Shown here: piece by piece, positions 33,892 through 42,394 of the stretch | How the letters are laid out: each line of letters opens with the position of its first letter | How positions within the stretch are numbered: position 1 is the first letter of the stretch | Source of the DNA: Mycolicibacillus trivialis | GTDB lineage: Bacteria; Actinomycetota; Actinomycetes; Mycobacteriales; Mycobacteriaceae | Reading direction: 5' to 3' | Assembly: GCF_002102395.1 (NCBI RefSeq) | Contig: NZ_LQPZ01000044.1 | Location: forward strand, 1 to 64,000 | Length of the DNA stretch: 64,000 nt | Position numbers and translations under genes: made by a program | Notes under the pieces: generated by a model | Told to the model about the DNA's origin: nothing | The model's database searches: none | What the model saw: only the letters and a program-made list of their open reading frames with translations

Positions 33892-35003
33892 TGCCCCATC
33901 GCCGAGAGTCCGTCGAGAATGTAGGTCAGGCCGAAGTCCGGCCCGTAGTCCTGCAGGGTTCCGGTGCTGCAGCCCAACTGCCGCAGGTGCATCAGGTTGC
34001 ACAGTTCCTTGGCCGACTGGGAATCGGTGAGGATCTTGTCGACCAGCGCGTGGATCCGCACCGCCCCGTTGTCCTGGTCGATGACGTTGTACATGTTGTC
34101 CATCAGCAGCGGCAGCACGTCGACCAGTTCCTCGACCTCCCGCTTGTGGTCGACCAGCGAACGCACGGCGGTGTCCCCGTTGAGCACCGCCTGCTTGATG
34201 TGATCGCGGTTCTCGTCGATGAGGATGGTGGCCTGCTCGATGATCTGGTTGATCTTGCGGCCGGTCGCCCCGGTGCCCAGCGCCTCGTCGTTGAGGATCT
34301 GGGTGAGTTGGTTGACCGTCGACCCGAACTCGCGCAGCTTGCCGTCGTTGCGGGAGGTCGCCTCCATCAGTGAACTGAGGTCGGTGATGATCGTGGTGAG
34401 CTGGTCGCGGGTCTGAATCCCGCCCTCGGAACTGAGCCGCAGCGCGTCGGAGAGCTCACCGAGCGCGGCCTTGACGCTCTCGCCGTTGCCGTCGACGCTG
34501 CTGGACGCGGCGTCGATCAAATCGGCCAGCGGGCCGCCGCCCTTGCCGTCCCCCTCCAGTGAGGTGGAGATCTTGTCCAGCATGTCGAGCACCCGGTCGA
34601 AGGCGACCGGAACGTGGGTGCGGAACTGCGGGATGCTGTCGTGGTTGGCCATCGTCGGACCACCGGTGTACGGCGGGGTCAGCTCGATCTGGCGATCGGT
34701 GAGGATCGAGGTGGTGATGGTGACCGCGTGCACGTCCGCGGGGATCTTGACATCCTTGTCGACGGTGAAGTCGACGGCGACCGTGTCGCCCAGCGCGGTG
34801 ATCTTGGTGACCTTGCCGACCTGCATGCCGGCCACCGCGACGATGTTGTCCTCGTAGAGCCCGGCGGCGCTCTCGAAGTAGGCGGTCAGCTTGATCGTGT
34901 GCAGCTGGTTGCGGATGTAGACACCGACGGCCGCCAGCGCGAGCACGGCGACCAGCGCGACCCCGAGCAGCAGGGCCACGGTGCGGCGCTTACCGGCGTT
35001 CAT
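33888..35003 (-). CDS. Mce-family protein, D position of second mce operon
   Basis: The 371-residue protein has an anchor at about 9-28, the Mce domain with TAYFESAAGLYEDNIVAVAGMQVGKV and PYTGGPTM, and a helical region ending NLMHLRQLGCSTGTLQDYGPD. It is much shorter than Mce1D (531 residues) and has no Pro-rich tail. It overlaps mceC by ATGA and mceE by GTGA. Confidence 0.9.
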   Translation of the reverse strand: MNAGKRRTVALLLGVALVAVLALAAVGVYIRNQLHTIKLTAYFESAAGLYEDNIVAVAGMQVGKVTKITALGDTVAVDFTVDKDVKIPADVHAVTITTSILTDRQIELTPPYTGGPTMANHDSIPQFRTHVPVAFDRVLDMLDKISTSLEGDGKGGGPLADLIDAASSSVDGNGESVKAALGELSDALRLSSEGGIQTRDQLTTIITDLSSLMEATSRNDGKLREFGSTVNQLTQILNDEALGTGATGRKINQIIEQATILIDENRDHIKQAVLNGDTAVRSLVDHKREVEELVDVLPLLMDNMYNVIDQDNGAVRIHALVDKILTDSQSAKELCNLMHLRQLGCSTGTLQDYGPDFGLTYILDGLSAMGQ

Positions 35004-36085
35004 TTGCAGTCCTTGTAGTACTCGATCATGCCGAATTGCTTGGCGCGCCCACTGATCGCGCACATCCAGGAGTCGATAAGCAGACCGTTGGGCACGAAGA
35101 AGTCCAGGAACGGCCCGTCACCGGTGGCGTTGGCCAGGCCTCGGATCGGCACCGGGGCGATCTGCAGGATGTTGCGGAACAAGTCGTCGTGCTGGGCCAG
35201 CATGTCGGAGAGCTCGCGCAGGTTGGCCACGGTCTCGCTGAGCATCGGCCGGTTGTCGACCACCAGGTCGTCGAGGGTGGCCACCAGGTTGGTCAGCGCG
35301 TTCATCATCGAGTGGAAGGTGGCCTGACGGGAGACGAACTGCCCCAACAGGTCCTGGCCCTGGTCGAGCAGGTTGCCCATCGCGTGCTGCTGGGCGCGCA
35401 GGGTGTTGGCCACCCGCTGGGTGCTTTTGAGCAGGGTGCCGATCTGGTCACGGCGGTCCGCGGCGATCCCGGACAGGGTGTTCAGGTTCTTCATCGCCTG
35501 CGGCAGCACCTCCGGCAACCCGTCGAGCTGGTGGCCCAGGGCGGCCAGCGACTCGGCGAACTGGTCGGAGTCGACCTTCTCGAAGGTGGTGGTGGCGTCC
35601 TCGAGCAGCGCCTGCAGGTCGTAGGGCACCTCGGTGTGGTCGAGGTCGAAGGTCTTGTCCGGCAGCTCGCCATCGCCGTTGGGCTGCAACTCCAGGTAAC
35701 GCGACCCCAGGATCGTCATCACCTTGATGATCGCCTTGGAGTCGCGGCCCAGCGGCACGTTGTTGCGCACCGTCAGCCCGGCTTCGACGTGGGCGCCGAC
35801 CAGTTTCATGCTGGTGACGTGGCCTACCTCGATGCCGGCGACGGTGATCGGGTTGCCGGGCTTGAGCGAGGCGGCCTGGGCGAATTCGGCGGTGTAATGG
35901 GTGTAGCCGAACCCGAGGAGCTTGACGAACAGCAGGGCGGCGACCAGCACCGCCACCACACCGAGGGCGATGACCCCCAGGATCGTGGCGTTGTACTCCT
36001 CCAGCGGCTTCTTACGCTGCTGCGGGGCCGCAGCGGGCGCGGTGGCTTCCGTGTCGGGCAGCTCGGGCACTTCCGGGTCAGCCAT
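35000..36085 (-). CDS. Mce-family protein, C position of second mce operon
   Basis: The 361-residue protein has an acidic start, an anchor at about 34-56, the Mce domain with YTAEFAQAASLKPGNPITVAGIEVGHV and ILGSRYLELQP, and a helical region ending FVPNGLLIDSWMCAISGRAKQF. It has no Pro-rich tail, unlike Mce1C. It overlaps mceB by 8 bases and mceD by four. Confidence 0.9.
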   Translation of the reverse strand: MADPEVPELPDTEATAPAAAPQQRKKPLEEYNATILGVIALGVVAVLVAALLFVKLLGFGYTHYTAEFAQAASLKPGNPITVAGIEVGHVTSMKLVGAHVEAGLTVRNNVPLGRDSKAIIKVMTILGSRYLELQPNGDGELPDKTFDLDHTEVPYDLQALLEDATTTFEKVDSDQFAESLAALGHQLDGLPEVLPQAMKNLNTLSGIAADRRDQIGTLLKSTQRVANTLRAQQHAMGNLLDQGQDLLGQFVSRQATFHSMMNALTNLVATLDDLVVDNRPMLSETVANLRELSDMLAQHDDLFRNILQIAPVPIRGLANATGDGPFLDFFVPNGLLIDSWMCAISGRAKQFGMIEYYKDCK

Positions 36086-37157
36086 TGGCCATGTTCCTGC
36101 ACTTGGGGGTGTGCCAACCCAGGTTCTCGCGGGTCAGCGGGGTCGCGTTGCCGGGCGTCGCGGCGTTGACGATGTAGGTCGTCATGTCGTTGAGGCCCGG
36201 GAAGAACCCGGTGATGTTGAGGTCGCAGCCGTAGGCGTTGGCGTAGGCACCCTCGGCGACGATCCGGGCCAAGCCCTTGAGCAGCAGCGGCAGGTTGGCG
36301 CCGGCGAACGCCAACTGCGGCTCGATGCCCACCATGTGCTTGCTGAACCCGGGCTCGCGCACGACCAGCTCGTTCAGCGACGGGTAGACCTCGTCCATGA
36401 TCGCCGACAGGCGGGTGGTGACCTGGGCGATCGAACCCACCGAGGACTGCAGTTCGGGGCGGCGGGCGTCGAAGTCCCCGATCACCGTCTGGGCCTGGGT
36501 CAGGGTGTGGTCGAGGTTCTCGTTCTGGCCGGCGATGTTGTCGGTGACCCGGCTCAGGCTGGTGATCAGATCGCCGAGGGCCTCGTCGCGGCCGGCCAGC
36601 GACTCGGTGATCTGCGAGGTCTCGTTGACGAACTCGCTGATCGAAGCCTGGTCGCCCTGCAGAGACTGGATCACGCCCTTGGTCAGGTCGTCGGCCTTCT
36701 TCGGATCGAGCAGCGACATCATCGGCTCGAACCCGTTGAGCAGCCGGCCCACGTCGAAGGACGGGTCGGTGCGCTCCACCGGGATCACACTGTTGGGCTC
36801 CAGCCGGGCGGTGTCGCCGACGCTGCCCAGCGACAGCCCGAGATACCGCTGACCGATGATGTTCTGGTAGGTCACCCCGGCGATCGTGTTGCCGTAGAGC
36901 GGCTGGTCGCTCTGGACGATGAAGGACACCTTGGCCTGCTTGCCGTCCAGTTCGATCTTCTCGACCCGGCCCACCCGCACCCCGGCCATCCGCACGTCGT
37001 CGCCCTCGCGGAGCCCGTAGACGTCGGTGAACACCGCCGCATACGGCGTGGTGGCGCCGGAGACGTCCCGGCGCAGGGTGGCGTAGACCAGCCAGGTCAG
37101 GCCCATCGAGACGATCATGAACAGCGTCAGCCCGATCATCGGGCCACGGAACCTCAT
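36078..37157 (-). CDS. Mce-family protein, B position of second mce operon
   Basis: The 359-residue protein has an anchor at about 7-26, the Mce domain with YAAVFTDVYGLREGDDVRMAGVRVGRV and IIGQRYLGLSLG, a helical region and a C-terminal AYGCDLNITGFFPGLNDMTTYIVN. The cysteines in this segment and in PKCRNMANG could form a disulphide. It overlaps mceA by ATGA. Confidence 0.9.
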   Translation of the reverse strand: MRFRGPMIGLTLFMIVSMGLTWLVYATLRRDVSGATTPYAAVFTDVYGLREGDDVRMAGVRVGRVEKIELDGKQAKVSFIVQSDQPLYGNTIAGVTYQNIIGQRYLGLSLGSVGDTARLEPNSVIPVERTDPSFDVGRLLNGFEPMMSLLDPKKADDLTKGVIQSLQGDQASISEFVNETSQITESLAGRDEALGDLITSLSRVTDNIAGQNENLDHTLTQAQTVIGDFDARRPELQSSVGSIAQVTTRLSAIMDEVYPSLNELVVREPGFSKHMVGIEPQLAFAGANLPLLLKGLARIVAEGAYANAYGCDLNITGFFPGLNDMTTYIVNAATPGNATPLTRENLGWHTPKCRNMANG

Positions 37158-38806
37158 CGGGGCGCCTCCTGGGATTCTGCCGACTCGCCCGAGTAGTCCG
37201 CCGTCACCACGGTGCCGCGGGCGACCGGGCCCAGCAGCAGCTGGGTGGCCACCGTGGCGGGCTCGGAGGCGCCGGTGATGACGCCGAGCTGGTCACGTTC
37301 GTGCTGGCTACCGACCGGGCCGACGTTGCCGCCCCAGGCGGCCGGCGCCGCGGGCGCGGGGCCCGGTGGCGGTGCGGCACCCGGCGGGGGCACGCCGGGA
37401 AGCGCCGGTGAGCCCGGCAGCGGCGGGCCGACCGGAGCGGTGGGGATCGGCGGCGTGCCCGGGGGCGGCGGCTCGACGGCATCCGGGTTGGCGGTGCCGG
37501 GCACCCGCGGGGCCGGGGGCTCCCACCACTGCAGCGGCGGGTTCCACATCGGGTCGTCAAGGTTCTTCGGGGTGGGGTCGGTGTAGGGCGGGCCCACCGC
37601 GATCAGGTTGCCGTTGGGGCCGATCTCGGTGCCCGGCGGCGGTTCCAGACCCTGCGGGAACCGGTAGTTCTGCGGCAGCAGCGTTTCGGGCAGGTCGGCG
37701 CGCACCCGGGTCTCCGGCGCGGTGTAGCAGCTGGGGCCCTTGAAGTCGCCGTAGCGGGGGCAGTCCGCGCGGGTGTAGGTGTAGAACGGCGTCATCGACA
37801 GGTTCGCGCGCAAGTTGCCCACGTCGGCTTCCGGGATCCAGACCTCGTCGAAGAACTTGTCCGACAAGGTCTTCACCCGCCGGAAGATCGGCACGAACTT
37901 GTCGGCGTTCATCGCGAACACCCCGATGGCCGGGGTCAGGCCCTGGGTGATGCCGATCAGCTGGTCGGTGTGGTTGTCGAAGGCCTCCCGCACGGTGCCG
38001 AAGGTGTACTGCGAGGAGGAGATGAACGAGGTGAACTCGGCGCGCTTCTCGGCGAACGTCTGCATCGGGCGGACCGCCTCGTGCAGCGCGTCGACCAGGT
38101 CCGGTGCGGTGGCCTGCAGCCCTTCGGTGGCGTTGAGCAGCGCGGTCACCGTCGACGGGCCGGGTTCGGTGGCGACCACCGCGTTGAGCTCGTCGAGCAT
38201 CCGGTCCAGGTGCGCCCCGGCGTGCAGCAGCTTGACCCGGCGGTGGTCGGTGGCGGCGGCCACCGCGGCCAGGATCCCCAGCGTGTGGTCGTCGCGGCCG
38301 CGGCCGGTGGCGGCCAGCACGTCGCGCAGCTTGCTGATCGTGGTCTGGAAGATCACCGTCGACAGCTCGGTGTCCTCCAGGATGTGGTCGTCGGACGCGA
38401 TGGCCGGCCCGCCCTCGCCCTGGTCGACCAGCTGCACCGAGGACACCGCGAACACGTTGGACGGCACCACCCGGGCGGTGACCGTGTTCGGGATGTCCTT
38501 GGCGTAGTGCGGTTTGAGGTTGATGTGGACGTAGTTGGGGTTGCCGTAGGAGGCCGGGACGACGTTGTCGACGGTGCCGACCAGCAGGCCGTGGTACTTG
38601 ACGTCGGACTGGCTGGGCAGCCCGTCGCCGACGTTGACCAGCTCGGCCACCACCCGCACGTAGGAGTCCAGCCGGCCGGTGGCCTTGAACAGCAGGGTGC
38701 TGGTGATGAGCACGATCATCGCCAGCACGCCGACACCGACCCCGAGCAGTTGGGAGTCGGACAGCCCGCGGCCGTCCGGATCCAGGGAGTTGCCCATCGT
38801 CGCCAT
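37154..38806 (-). CDS. Mce-family protein, A position of second mce operon, with long proline-rich tail
   Basis: The 550-residue protein has an anchor at about 18-40, the Mce domain with VVAELVNVGDGLPSQSDVKYHGLLVGTV and the MceA-type C-terminal core YTYTRADCPRYGDFKGPSCYTAPE. About 170 residues of Pro/Gly/Ala-rich sequence then follow (PPPPGTPPIPTAPVGPPLPG). In mce1 such tails are on the C, D and F subunits, not on A. The ATG at 38806 lies 4 bases after the yrbEB stop; an overlapping GTG at 38818 is possible. It overlaps mceB by ATGA. Confidence 0.9.
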   Translation of the reverse strand: MATMGNSLDPDGRGLSDSQLLGVGVGVLAMIVLITSTLLFKATGRLDSYVRVVAELVNVGDGLPSQSDVKYHGLLVGTVDNVVPASYGNPNYVHINLKPHYAKDIPNTVTARVVPSNVFAVSSVQLVDQGEGGPAIASDDHILEDTELSTVIFQTTISKLRDVLAATGRGRDDHTLGILAAVAAATDHRRVKLLHAGAHLDRMLDELNAVVATEPGPSTVTALLNATEGLQATAPDLVDALHEAVRPMQTFAEKRAEFTSFISSSQYTFGTVREAFDNHTDQLIGITQGLTPAIGVFAMNADKFVPIFRRVKTLSDKFFDEVWIPEADVGNLRANLSMTPFYTYTRADCPRYGDFKGPSCYTAPETRVRADLPETLLPQNYRFPQGLEPPPGTEIGPNGNLIAVGPPYTDPTPKNLDDPMWNPPLQWWEPPAPRVPGTANPDAVEPPPPGTPPIPTAPVGPPLPGSPALPGVPPPGAAPPPGPAPAAPAAWGGNVGPVGSQHERDQLGVITGASEPATVATQLLLGPVARGTVVTADYSGESAESQEAPR

Positions 38807-38810
38807 CGCT

Positions 38811-39674
38811 CTACCCACCGAACCTTGCGCCGGCGTCGATGCTCCACAGCGCCATGGTCAGCAGCATGTTGGCCATGATCACCACGGTGATGCTGGCCCG
38901 CATGGCCCGCCCGGCGGCCACGCCGACCCCCTCGGGCCCGCCGCTGGCGAAGAAGCCGTAGTAGCACTGCATGGTCGAGGCGATCCAGACGAACACCACG
39001 CACTTGATCACCGAATAGATGATGTCCTTGCCGGAGAGCATCATCGTGAAGTAGTGCAGATACGGCCCGATCGAACCGCCGCTGATGGCGCCGGACATGA
39101 TCTGCGCGGTCAGGTAGGTGACCGCCAGGCAGGCCACGTAGAGCGGGATGACCGCGATGATCGAGGCCATCAGCCGGGTGGTGACCAGGTAGGGGATCGG
39201 CTTGATCGCGATCGAGTCCAGCGCGTCGATCTCTTCGGCGATGCGCATCGAGCCCAGCTGGGCGGTGAACCGGCAGCCGGCCTGCATCGCGAACGCCAGC
39301 GACGCCATGATCGGCGCCAGCTCGCGGGTGTTGACCAGCGATGAGATGATCCCGGTGGCCGGGCCCAGCCCGAGCAGGTTGAGGAAGTTGTAGCCCTCGA
39401 TGGCGACCAGCGCGCCCGCGGTGAAACCGAGCACGATCGCCACGCCCGCGGTACCGCCGCCGACGACGATGGAGCCGTTGCCCCAGGCGATGTCGGAGAG
39501 CAGCCGGAGGAACTCCTTGCGGTACTGGCGCAGCACGGTCGGGACCGCGGCTACCGCCCGCACGAAGAACATGAGCATGTGGCCCAGCCGGATGATCGAC
39601 AGGGCGAACCGCCGATAGGCCTGGACGAGCGGCCGGGTGAAACCCGGGAAGTACGTTGCTGGTGTCGCTGCCAC
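38811..39674 (-). CDS. MlaE-family permease YrbE-B of the second mce operon
   Basis: The 287-residue protein has several membrane segments and the MlaE motif EEIDALDSIAIKPIPYLVTTR, preceded by CRFTAQLGSMRIA. The C-terminal CYYGFFASGGPEGVGVAAG block is also seen in YrbE1B. It begins with a GTG two bases after the yrbEA stop. It pairs with YrbE-A to form the permease of the second Mce transporter. Confidence 0.9.
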   Translation of the reverse strand: MAATPATYFPGFTRPLVQAYRRFALSIIRLGHMLMFFVRAVAAVPTVLRQYRKEFLRLLSDIAWGNGSIVVGGGTAGVAIVLGFTAGALVAIEGYNFLNLLGLGPATGIISSLVNTRELAPIMASLAFAMQAGCRFTAQLGSMRIAEEIDALDSIAIKPIPYLVTTRLMASIIAVIPLYVACLAVTYLTAQIMSGAISGGSIGPYLHYFTMMLSGKDIIYSVIKCVVFVWIASTMQCYYGFFASGGPEGVGVAAGRAMRASITVVIMANMLLTMALWSIDAGARFGG

Positions 39675-39676
39675 GG

Positions 39677-40540
39677 TTACAGCCCCGTCCGCGGGAAGAG
39701 CATCTCGTAGAGCTGGCTGATGCCGACGTTGACCAGCATCAGGATCAGGATCGCCTCGACCACGGCGGCGTTCACCGAGTCGGCGACCCCGGTCGGCCCG
39801 CCCTTGGTGGACAGCCCCTTCTGGCAGGCGACCACGGCGACGATCGCGCCGTAGATGACGGCCTTGAGCAGCGCGAGCAGCATGTCCTCGGGGGTGGCGA
39901 ACGAGGAGAAGGTGGCCACGAAGCTGCCCGGCGCGCCGTGCTGGAAGTAGACGTTGAACAGATAGCTGGCCAAAAAGCCGACGAAGCAGGTGATCCCGGT
40001 CAGGGCGACACCGATCATGATCGAGGCGGCGAAGCGGGGCACCACCAGCCGCCGGATCACCGAGACGCCCATGACCTCCATGGCGTCGGTCTCCTCACGC
40101 ATGGTGCGCGAGCCGAGATCGGCGGTGATCGCCGACCCGACCGCAGAGGCCATCAACACCGCCGCCACCAGTGAGGCGGCCTGCCGGATCACGGCCAGAC
40201 CGCTGGCCGCACCGGCCAGCGACGTGGCACCGACCTGGTTGGCCAGCAGCGCGAACTGGATCGACAGGGTCACCCCGATGGGCAGGGCGACCAGGATCGT
40301 GGGCAGGACCGCGGTGCCGGCCATGAAGGCGCCCTGCCGGACGAACTCGCCCCACTGGAACCGGTTGGTGAACAGGTCGATGAAGAAGTACTGGACGGTC
40401 CGCACCGCCAGCACGCACTGCTGGCCGACGGTGGTGAGGGAGGCCAGCGGGTGCCGCCGGACATAGCCGGAGGCCCAGTCCTCGATCGCCGCGGTGCCCT
40501 CCGGGCGGGTTTGGGCGGTCTCGTCAACAGGAACGCTCAT
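39677..40540 (-). CDS. MlaE-family permease YrbE-A of the second mce operon
   Basis: The 287-residue protein has the MlaE coupling motif EETDAMEVMGVSVIRRLVVPR and ITADLGSRTMRE, plus CQKGLSTKGGPTGVADSVNAA at the C-terminus, corresponding to CYRGLTVSGGSKGLGTAVNET in YrbE1A. It is the first gene of the operon, with GGGGGGAAG five bases before the ATG. Together with the eight Mce/YrbE genes and two accessory genes below, it makes a transcription unit of about 10.7 kb. I cannot assign an mce number from memory. Confidence 0.9.
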   Translation of the reverse strand: MSVPVDETAQTRPEGTAAIEDWASGYVRRHPLASLTTVGQQCVLAVRTVQYFFIDLFTNRFQWGEFVRQGAFMAGTAVLPTILVALPIGVTLSIQFALLANQVGATSLAGAASGLAVIRQAASLVAAVLMASAVGSAITADLGSRTMREETDAMEVMGVSVIRRLVVPRFAASIMIGVALTGITCFVGFLASYLFNVYFQHGAPGSFVATFSSFATPEDMLLALLKAVIYGAIVAVVACQKGLSTKGGPTGVADSVNAAVVEAILILMLVNVGISQLYEMLFPRTGL

Positions 40541-40881
40541 GTTGACTTCCCCCCGGGTAGCGGATCGACGACACCGTGTTTGGCGCGATGGTGAGGCGAT
40601 TCACCGCCGGTATGGTAGCCAGCAAACTGACTCTTGGGTAGGTTTCGGCGTATAACGCAGTCGAGTCCGGTTAATCGGCGTGGCGGGCCGGTGCGGCGGC
40701 CGCGCTCGCACGACGCCGCGGCACGGCCACCCGCTTTGCTCATGGCGGCCATGATGGTGCATCGACGGACGGACAGGACCCGAATTCAGGGAAAGATCAG
40801 CTGGGATGGCGATTCCGGCCAGTGCGCGACGTCTATCGGGGATACTGCTCGGGTCAGGCAGGGCGGTTCAGGAGGATGCAG
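40541..40881. other. Divergent intergenic region upstream of the second mce operon
   Basis: These 341 bases separate yrbE-A (minus) from a secreted-protein gene (plus) and must hold both promoters. I see a small GGTGA-N6-TCACC inverted repeat at 40590-40605, AT-richer sequence around 40610-40675 and AGGAGG at 40870-40875. Short ORFs here lack plausible codon use or ribosome sites. No convincing RNA gene or known operator is visible. Confidence 0.5.
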
Positions 40882-41478
40882 ATGGCCCCGAACGCAGTGC
40901 GGCGCCGGGTGGCGGCCCCGATCGCGGCGATCCTCGCCGGGGCGCTCGTGCTGGCCGGCCCGGCTGCCGCCGACCCCGATCAGGTGCCGCCGCCGCTGCC
41001 GGTGTTCACCCCAGGACCCACCGACTGGAAACCCAACTTCGACATCTGGCCCTACAGCACCTTCACCTATCAGGTGACCCCGGAGATGATCGGCGGGATG
41101 TCCGACTCCTGCCAGTGGTTCAACGCCCAGTACGACCAATTGATGGGCCAGATCAACGATCTCAACAACAATCTCCGCGACCACGGCGACGACTACGGGG
41201 CGGTCGGGGCGCAGGCCGACGCCGTGGCCGCCAACATCGACCAGTCCACCGGGTTCCTGGCGCCGCGTCTGCAGCCGCTGACGATCCGCAACACCCCGGA
41301 CAACTTCGGGCCGTACTCGCCGATCTACGGTGGGGAGTACATCACCAAGACGATGTTCCAGTTGACCCGGGTCAGTGAGAACATCAAGCAACGCAAACCG
41401 TCGGGGGTGGCGCACGCCAACATCGTGCACGCGACCGGCTGGGGCGACGCGCTCAAGTCCTCCGGAGCGTGCAACTAG
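40882..41478 (+). CDS. Secreted protein of unknown function next to the second mce operon
   Basis: The 198-residue protein has a typical Sec signal: RRRV at 7-10, a hydrophobic core and a cut after AGPAAA (about residue 27). The mature part includes WKPNFDIWPYSTFTYQ, two cysteines (DSCQWFN and the C-terminal GACN) and a Gln/Asn-rich helical segment (YDQLMGQINDLNNNLRDH). I do not recognise the family. The ATG at 40882 is chosen because AGGAGG ends six bases before it; the ATG at 40876 directly abuts that site. It is divergent from the mce operon and followed by a mas paralogue. Confidence 0.75.
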   Translation: MAPNAVRRRVAAPIAAILAGALVLAGPAAADPDQVPPPLPVFTPGPTDWKPNFDIWPYSTFTYQVTPEMIGGMSDSCQWFNAQYDQLMGQINDLNNNLRDHGDDYGAVGAQADAVAANIDQSTGFLAPRLQPLTIRNTPDNFGPYSPIYGGEYITKTMFQLTRVSENIKQRKPSGVAHANIVHATGWGDALKSSGACN

Positions 41479-41602
41479 CCCAGCTGCGCCGGGTAGGGTG
41501 GCCTACTCAGATCCCGGCCGGATCCGATCGGCGGGACGAGCCGTTTGCCCGAGCGTCCGGTCACACCGCGGGTGTGCCGAGTGGTGACGAGGGCCGGCGG
41601 CC

Positions 41603-42370
41603 ATGAAGGGGTTCATGAAGGGTTTTTCTAAGGTGAGCACCGCAAAGGCAAACACCGGCAAGGCAAACACGTCGGACGCCGACGGGGCGACCGGCGAGGA
41701 CGCCGCGGCGGCCACCGAGGCCACCGAGGCCACCGGCGCCGAGGTCGCCGAGCCGGTGGAGGCCGGTGAGGCCGGTGAGGCCGGCGAGGGCGGGGAGGGA
41801 GCCGAGATCGAGGCAGCCGAGATCGAGGCAGCCGACACCGAGGCGGCCGACTACCCCGACCTCGACCCCAAGAACTGGACCACCGCGCCGGGCGGCCGCA
41901 GCCGGCTGCGCCTCGGGATCGGCGTCGGGGTGATCGTGGCGCTGCTCGCGGTGATCGGCGTGGAGGGCTGGTTCGTCTACCAGCGGCACGTGGTGGACAC
42001 CGCCGCCGCCGAGGCCCTCGACGCGGCCAAGGAGTTCACCGTCACGCTGGCCAACGTCGACCCCGAGCGCATCGACCAGACCTTCACCGACGTGCTCGAC
42101 GGCTCCACCGGCACCTTCCACGACCTCTACAGCCAGTCCAGTGAGCAGCTGCGCGAGGCGCTGATCGCCAACGAGGCGGCCGCCCACGGCACCGTCATCG
42201 ACGCCGCGGTGAAATCGGCGAGCAAGGACCGGGTCGAGGTGATGTTGTTCGTCGACCAGTCGGTGCGCAACAACAAGCTGCCGCAGGTCCAACTGGACCG
42301 CAGCCGCATCGTCCTGACCATGGAGAAAGTGGACGGGCGCTGGCTGGCCAGCGACGTCGAGCACCCGTGA
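41603..42370 (+). CDS. Mce-associated membrane protein, repeat-rich acidic N-terminus
   Basis: The 255-residue protein has a Lys-rich first 23 residues, a Glu/Ala-rich region of tandem repeats to about residue 82, a membrane segment at about 100-122 and a Mas domain (FTDVLDGSTGTFHDLYSQSSEQL) ending VLTMEKVDGRWLASDVEHP. The end is nearly the same as that of the mas gene at 30683 on the other side of the second mce operon, so the two flank it as paralogues. An alternative ATG lies at 41615. Confidence 0.85.
   Translation: MKGFMKGFSKVSTAKANTGKANTSDADGATGEDAAAATEATEATGAEVAEPVEAGEAGEAGEGGEGAEIEAAEIEAADTEAADYPDLDPKNWTTAPGGRSRLRLGIGVGVIVALLAVIGVEGWFVYQRHVVDTAAAEALDAAKEFTVTLANVDPERIDQTFTDVLDGSTGTFHDLYSQSSEQLREALIANEAAAHGTVIDAAVKSASKDRVEVMLFVDQSVRNNKLPQVQLDRSRIVLTMEKVDGRWLASDVEHP
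41759..41833 (+). repeat. Tandem short repeats in the mas N-terminal coding region
   Basis: Three copies of GAGGCCGGT (the last GAGGCCGGC) at 41759-41785 encode EAG, and two exact copies of a 15-base unit, GAGATCGAGGCAGCC, at 41804-41833 encode EIEAA. The units are in frame, so copy-number change by slippage would alter length without a frameshift. Confidence 0.75.
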
Positions 42371-42394
42371 CCGTCACCTGAGGTACCGCGGCCG

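Noticed and set aside
37212..37586. Gly/Pro-rich plus-strand frame opposite the mceA tail
   Set aside because: It mirrors the Pro-rich coding region of the minus-strand mceA and is not a PE_PGRS gene, having no PE start or GGAGG-type repeats in a full gene.
40537..40752. 71-codon minus-strand frame upstream of the second mce operon
   Set aside because: No ribosome site, no recognisable motif, and it would overlap the likely promoter and the yrbE-A start.
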